64,000 nucleotides of DNA from positions 124,001 to 188,000 of the forward strand of contig NZ_ATWL01000003.1 of assembly GCF_000421225.1 (NCBI RefSeq), written 5' to 3'. Shown here in pieces: positions 60,083 to 64,000 of the stretch. The notes below the pieces were generated by a model, which worked only from the letters and a program-made list of their open reading frames with translations, searched no databases and was not told where the DNA came from. Origin of the DNA: Ruania albidiflava DSM 18029 (lineage in GTDB: Bacteria; Actinomycetota; Actinomycetes; Actinomycetales; Beutenbergiaceae). The translations under genes were made by a program, and so were the position numbers. The first letter of the stretch is position 1. Each line of letters opens with the position of its first letter.

Positions 60083-61483
60083 ATGACCACCTCGCGCCGC
60101 CGGTATGCGGTGATCGGCACCGGAGCCCGGGCCGGGATGTACCTGCACGAGATCACCGGAACCTTCTCCCGCGCCAGTGAGCTCGTCGCCGTCTGCGAGC
60201 CGAACCCCGGCCGCGCCGCCTACCACGCGGACCGGCTCGGTGTGCAGGTGCCGCGGTACGAGCCTGCTCAGCTCGAGGACATGATCGCCACCGAGCGGGT
60301 CGACCGGGTGGTGGTCACCGCACCCGACCATGCTCATGCCGAGCTGGTGGCCCGGGCCATGCGTGCTGGTGCGGACGTGGTGGTGGAGAAGCCGCTGACC
60401 ACCACGGCCGAGGGTGTGCGCACCATCCTTACCGCGATCGACGAGACCGGCCGCGACCTGGTGATGACGTTCAACTACCGGTACTCGCCGCGCAACTCCG
60501 CGCTGCGGGAGGTGATCGCCTCCGGCCGCATCGGGCGGGTGCTGTCCGTGCACTTCGAATGGGTGCTGAACACCTCGCACGGTGCGGACTACTTCCGCCG
60601 CTGGCACCGGGAGAAGGCCAGCTCCGGTGGTCTGCTGGTGCATAAGGCCTCGCACCACTTCGACCTGGTGAACTGGTGGCTGGACGACGCTCCGACGCGG
60701 GTCTTCGCCAGCGGCGGGCTGAGGTTCTACGGCCCGGACGGTGCAGGCGCCGAGCAGGCCGGGCGACGGCCGCACCGTGGCACCGGTGCCCCGGCCGAGG
60801 ACCCCTGGTCGCTCGACCTGGCCAAGGACCCGCGGCTGAAGGCGCTGTACCTGGACGCCGAGGCCTATGACGGCTACCGCCGCGACCAGGACGTGTTCGG
60901 CCCTGGTATCACCATCGAGGACAACCTGGGCCTGGTGGTCAACTACAGCCGCGGCGCCGTGCTGACCTACTCCCTGAACGCGCACGCCCCGTGGGAGGGC
61001 TACCGGGTCAGCGTGAACGGCACCGAGGGGCGTGCCGAGCTGGACGTGGTGGAGTCGAGCTGGGTGGACGCCGGACGCGATCCCGGTGCCATCGACCCCT
61101 CCGCCGACCCCGAGGCTGTTGGCGGGGACGGTGCCCGCCCGGTCGGCGAGCACCTGGTGGTGCAGCGGTACTGGCAGCGGGCCGAGGAGGTGACCATCCC
61201 CGAAGGCACCGGTGGTCACGGTGGCGGTGACGCCATCCTGCTCAGGGACGTCTTCGACCCCGACGGTGCCGCCGACCCGTTGGGCCGGGCCGCCGGGGTG
61301 CTGGACGGTGTCCGAGCAGTCAGCGTGGGTATCGCGGGGAACGCGTCCCTGGTCAGCGGCCAGCCGGTGACCATCGCCGAGCTCGACCTCGGCGTCGACC
61401 TGACCGCACCCGGATCCGTGGGCTCGCGGGCCACCGACGATGCCGCCTCATCTGCCCCCACGACGACGGAGGGCGCCCGCTGA
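60083..61483 (+). CDS. Gfo/Idh/MocA-family oxidoreductase
   Basis: A 466-residue NAD(P)-dependent oxidoreductase. The Rossmann motif AVIGTGARAGMYLHEI, the EKPLT motif and the catalytic-type KASHHFDLVNWW are visible. It is longer than usual (~350) because of a large middle insertion (about 220-275, with the RRPHRG and DQDVFGPG segments) and a Ser/Ala-rich C-terminal tail. It lies in the transport operon between YesL and rhaM, so it likely acts on a sugar from RG-I, for example oxidising or epimerising a galacturonic-acid or rhamnose derivative. GGAGAGAG precedes the ATG. Its stop overlaps rhaM (TGATG). Confidence 0.83.
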   Translation: MTTSRRRYAVIGTGARAGMYLHEITGTFSRASELVAVCEPNPGRAAYHADRLGVQVPRYEPAQLEDMIATERVDRVVVTAPDHAHAELVARAMRAGADVVVEKPLTTTAEGVRTILTAIDETGRDLVMTFNYRYSPRNSALREVIASGRIGRVLSVHFEWVLNTSHGADYFRRWHREKASSGGLLVHKASHHFDLVNWWLDDAPTRVFASGGLRFYGPDGAGAEQAGRRPHRGTGAPAEDPWSLDLAKDPRLKALYLDAEAYDGYRRDQDVFGPGITIEDNLGLVVNYSRGAVLTYSLNAHAPWEGYRVSVNGTEGRAELDVVESSWVDAGRDPGAIDPSADPEAVGGDGARPVGEHLVVQRYWQRAEEVTIPEGTGGHGGGDAILLRDVFDPDGAADPLGRAAGVLDGVRAVSVGIAGNASLVSGQPVTIAELDLGVDLTAPGSVGSRATDDAASSAPTTTEGAR

Positions 61484-61839
61484 TGCCCCGCTACTGCTTC
61501 ATCAACCGGGTCCGCGCCGACCGGCTGGCCGAATACACCGCGGCACACGCTGCTGTCTGGCCGGAGATGCTCAAGGCGTTGCGAGACGCCGGTTGGCGCA
61601 ACTACCGCCTCTACCTCAGCCCGGACGGTCTGCTGGTGGGGCACTTCGAGGCCGACGACTACGACGCCGCTCAGGCCGCGATGGCCCAGACCCAGGTGAA
61701 CGCCCGATGGCAGGCAAGCATGGAGAAGTACTTCGTCAACCCGGGGAACCCGGACGAAGGCTTCGAGGTGCTGCCGGAGATCTTCAGCCTGGAGGACCAG
61801 CTCCAGGCAGCCGCCCTGCCCACCACGCCGAACGGCTGA
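61483..61839 (+). CDS. rhaM: L-rhamnose mutarotase
   Basis: A 118-residue RhaM/YiiL-family protein. The family landmarks are RVRADRLAEYTAAHAAVWPEML (with the catalytic His), YRLYLSPDGLLVGHFE and MEKYFV. It interconverts alpha- and beta-L-rhamnose so that RhaI has its preferred anomer. The rest of the rhamnose pathway is about 20 kb upstream under the same operator family. The ATG overlaps the oxidoreductase stop by four bases. It is the clearest sign that the imported product carries rhamnose. Confidence 0.92.
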   Translation: MPRYCFINRVRADRLAEYTAAHAAVWPEMLKALRDAGWRNYRLYLSPDGLLVGHFEADDYDAAQAAMAQTQVNARWQASMEKYFVNPGNPDEGFEVLPEIFSLEDQLQAAALPTTPNG

Positions 61840-61930
61840 CACCTGACCCACCGCCGTCACCGGCGTGACGCCAGGCGTGCAACGCTGGACCCGGCCGGAG
61901 GGGGCGACCCGCGAGCAGGTAGGAGATGTG

Positions 61931-62989
61931 ATGAGCAGTGCGCTGACCTGGCACAACCTCGGTGAACCCCGCGGCCGCGGCTGGCCCGCCGAGGCGATGG
62001 ACCGCAGGTACGACCGGCTGCCCGCCCACGCCCGCCACCTCGTGCCCGAGCTGGTCTGGGGTCTGAGCCGGCACGCCTCGAGCCTGTTCCACGAGTTCGA
62101 GACCGACGCCACCGAGCTGCACGCGCGCTGGGAGATCCGTGGCCCGGAGATGGTGCTGGGACACATGCCGGCCACTGCGACCGCCGGTATCGACCTGTAC
62201 GCCCACAGCCCGGCAGGCACGCTGCGCTGGGCCGGTTCGGCCGCGCCCACTGGCCTGCAGAGCGAAGCCGTCATCGCCGAGAACCTGGCGCCCGGCCGGC
62301 GCCGGTACCGGCTCTACCTACCGTTGGTCAACCAGCTCGCCGACATCACCCTGGGCCTGCCAGGCGGGACCGACCTCACCGTGGTGGGACCTGGGGGGCA
62401 GCTGCCGGTGGTGTACTACGGCACCTCGATCATCCACGGCATCGCCGCATCCCGTACCGGGATGAGCCTGCCGGCGATCCTCGGGCGCCGGCTCGGCCGG
62501 GACGTGGTCGGGCTCGGGTTCTCCGGCAACGGGAAGATGGAGACCGCGCTGGCCGAGCTGCTCGCCGAGCTCGACGCCGCGGTGTACGTGGTGGACTGCC
62601 TGCCGAACATGGACGCCGACCTGGTCCGCGAACGCGCTCTGCCGTTCCTGCGCACGCTGCGCGCGGCCCGCCCCGCGACACCGATCCTGCTGGTGGAGGA
62701 CCGCTCGTACACCAACGCGTGGCTCCGGCCGGACCGGCAGGAGGCGCACGCAGCCTCCCGCCGCGAGCTGCGCACCGCCGTCGAGACGTTGCTGGCGGAG
62801 GGGGAGACGAACCTGCACCTGCTGGCACACACCGGGCTGCTCGGCGAGGACGACGAGGGCACAGTGGACAGCTCGCACCCGACCGACCTCGGCTTCCTGC
62901 GGATGGCCGACCGGGTGACGCCGGTGCTGGCCGACCTGCTTGTGGCCGGCCAGCACCGCCCGCTCACCGCTGACCGAGTCCCTGGATGA
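61931..62989 (+). CDS. SGNH-type esterase in the RG-I operon
   Basis: A 352-residue protein with an N-terminal beta-sandwich (about 1-150) and a C-terminal SGNH hydrolase fold. Nucleophile motif GTSIIHG, block II GFSGNGKME, block III DCLPNM and terminal SSHPTD are visible. There is no signal peptide, so it is probably a cytoplasmic deacetylase acting on imported acetylated RG-I fragments, in contrast to the secreted CE12 module. The ATG at 61931 follows AGGAGATGTG; upstream sequence is not protein-like. The 3' end overlaps the convergent PL11 gene by 26 bases. Confidence 0.86.
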   Translation: MSSALTWHNLGEPRGRGWPAEAMDRRYDRLPAHARHLVPELVWGLSRHASSLFHEFETDATELHARWEIRGPEMVLGHMPATATAGIDLYAHSPAGTLRWAGSAAPTGLQSEAVIAENLAPGRRRYRLYLPLVNQLADITLGLPGGTDLTVVGPGGQLPVVYYGTSIIHGIAASRTGMSLPAILGRRLGRDVVGLGFSGNGKMETALAELLAELDAAVYVVDCLPNMDADLVRERALPFLRTLRAARPATPILLVEDRSYTNAWLRPDRQEAHAASRRELRTAVETLLAEGETNLHLLAHTGLLGEDDEGTVDSSHPTDLGFLRMADRVTPVLADLLVAGQHRPLTADRVPG

Positions 62990-64000
62990 GGTAGCCGAGC
63001 CGCGCCGCCGCGTCCGCTGACAGCCAGCCCTTGTCGATACTGCGCTCCAGCGCCCGGACGAACCGGTCCGCGGCCCGCGCCGCCTGCTCGTGGCGCCCGG
63101 CGTCCAGGTGCCGCTGTGCCGCGGACACTGCGTTGCCCAGCTGGGCCGCCGCGGGCCGGTCCACCTGGCCGGCAGCGATCGCCGAGTCCACTGCCGTAGC
63201 CAGGTCCTCCAGCGCGCCCGGCAGCCACACCGCGGGCGTGGGCACGTCACGGACGTCCATGTCCGAGGCGAGGTAGTAGCTCGGCCAGGAGGGCTGGTTG
63301 TAGGCGGTCTGCTGTCGGGCCACCTCCGCCCGGTACTGCACGTCGTGCATCAGCGTGGTCAGTGCCATGTCGGTGACCTCTGTGGACAGGTAGATGCGGA
63401 TCGCGTCGGAGTCGCCGGTGCGCACCAGCAGCTCCTCGCGCCAGTCGCCGAAGATGTCCGCGACCAGGCTCGGGTTGCCCTTGGTGTCGTTGTTCGTCCG
63501 GGTGCCCTCGGCCACCAGCAGCGTGCCGTTCTCCCAGTCCTCGATGGTGGGGGTCTCCTCCTGCGCGCCGTGCACCTGCTGCGTGCTGCCATCAGCCGCC
63601 CAGTGGATGGACTGGTTCGTGCCCGGTGCCGCATCAGCCAGCAGTGCACCGTCAGCGCTGCGCAGGTCCCAGGCCCAGGTCTCCAGGCCCGGTGTGGTGC
63701 GATCGACGTCACCGACCATCCCGCGCCCGGTGTCCTGCCCGGAGTAGGCGCCGTAGAGCACCTCACCGGTCGCCGCGTCGCGCAGGGCGTAGCCGTACGG
63801 GGCCCACGCTGCGCCCTCGTGCACGGTGTAGATCTCCAGCCCGGGACGGTTCGGGTCGATGTCGGTCACGTGCATCGCGTCGCCGTGCCCGAGCCGAGCC
63901 TCCGCACCCGGGTCGGCGCTCTCCTCCGGCAGCGTGTCGAAGGAGCTGTACAGCAGGCTGCCGTCGTCGTCGATCGTGGCCGATCCGTAGATGATCTCGT
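62964..64000 (-). CDS. PL11 rhamnogalacturonan lyase, C-terminal part (cut by window edge)
   Basis: The 3' part of a second PL11 lyase runs leftwards; its 5' end lies beyond 64000. Signature motifs of the seven-bladed PL11 propeller are seen: LGHGDAMHVTDIDPNRPGLEIY, NNDTKGNPSLVADIFGDWREELLVR and AYNQPSWPSYYLASDM. These match the PL11 module at 48.5-49.2 kb. The tail is different: a helical ~75-residue FIMAH/FIVAR-like domain (LEDLATAVDSAIAAGQVDRPAAAQLGNAV onward). The upstream frame is open to the window edge. It was probably secreted; the signal peptide is not visible. Control elements lie outside the window. Confidence 0.9.
   Translation of the reverse strand, partial: EIIYGSATIDDDGSLLYSSFDTLPEESADPGAEARLGHGDAMHVTDIDPNRPGLEIYTVHEGAAWAPYGYALRDAATGEVLYGAYSGQDTGRGMVGDVDRTTPGLETWAWDLRSADGALLADAAPGTNQSIHWAADGSTQQVHGAQEETPTIEDWENGTLLVAEGTRTNNDTKGNPSLVADIFGDWREELLVRTGDSDAIRIYLSTEVTDMALTTLMHDVQYRAEVARQQTAYNQPSWPSYYLASDMDVRDVPTPAVWLPGALEDLATAVDSAIAAGQVDRPAAAQLGNAVSAAQRHLDAGRHEQAARAADRFVRALERSIDKGWLSADAAARLGYLIQGLGQR

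Noticed and set aside
58337-61219. A 960-codon minus-strand frame over the permease and oxidoreductase genes
   Set aside because: Shadow of four convincing genes; it shows no family motif.
1-64000. CRISPR arrays, tRNA, rRNA, insertion sequences and phage genes
   Set aside because: No spaced repeats, cloverleaf, transposase or integrase motifs were seen on either strand.

Overview
This 64 kb window is high-GC DNA from an actinobacterium. The evidence is strong GC bias at third codon positions, many GTG starts, GTGA/TGATG overlaps, a GlnR-type regulator, actinobacterial ClpC, DUF2516 and a DosR-like regulator. The protein set fits the Micrococcales (Cellulomonas/Ruania-like), but a genus cannot be fixed from the sequence alone. 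No rRNA, tRNA, CRISPR array, prophage or insertion sequence was seen.

Layout. (1) 1-3.8 kb: the first codons of a DUF47/PhoU-like gene, a GlnR-type regulator, a membrane protein and an ABC-F ATPase. (2) 3.8-7.3 kb: a dormancy/hypoxia-type island with a flavodoxin, a DosR-like regulator, UspA, a triple-BON protein and a phosphoribosyltransferase with an altered PRPP loop; DosR-box-like palindromes lie between the genes. (3) 7.3-9.4 kb: a SulP permease and ArsR-type regulator overlapping by four bases, with a perfect inverted-repeat operator. (4) 9.6-24 kb: mostly housekeeping genes (nitrobindin-like, YgfZ, FUSC-like, asparaginase, Dtd, macrodomain, ClpC, GDSL hydrolase, DEAD helicase, alcohol dehydrogenase, membrane glutaredoxin, LacI, AraC, VOC). 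(5) 24-28.4 kb: araB-araD-araA behind a LacI-type operator. (6) 28.5-35 kb: a membrane protein, LldD-like lactate dehydrogenase, a YCII/DGPF protein with an ECF42-like sigma factor, a VapC remnant, and a TetR/FAD-monooxygenase pair.

(7) 35-64 kb is the most interesting part: a locus for pectin rhamnogalacturonan-I and L-rhamnose. It holds LacI and DeoR regulators, rhaI, an aldolase-dehydrogenase fusion, rhaB and GH106. These are followed by a 1656-residue secreted CE12-PL11 fusion, an orphan sugar-binding lipoprotein, a PL4 lyase split by an in-frame amber codon, GH29, and a second binding protein with two permeases. A YesL-like protein, a Gfo/Idh/MocA oxidoreductase, rhaM, an SGNH esterase and a second PL11 lyase (cut by the window edge) complete it. 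The working model is as follows. Secreted CE12/PL11/PL4 enzymes deacetylate and cleave RG-I. The CUT1 transporter imports fragments through two paralogous binding proteins, with the ATPase encoded elsewhere. Cytoplasmic GH106 releases rhamnose. RhaM, RhaI, RhaB and the fusion aldolase convert it to DHAP and L-lactate, and the LldD-like enzyme can oxidise lactate to pyruvate.

Regulation can be read directly from the DNA. A palindrome close to TGWATCGATYCA occurs nine times, essentially all between 36.2 and 56.1 kb in front of regulon genes, and usually sits just after a recognisable -10 box. A second shared element, GGATAACGCTTACC, lies 4 bp after the -10 of the two secreted-lyase promoters. 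Several long perfect hairpins without U-tracts act as probable terminators or spacers, and one lies inside the GH106 reading frame.
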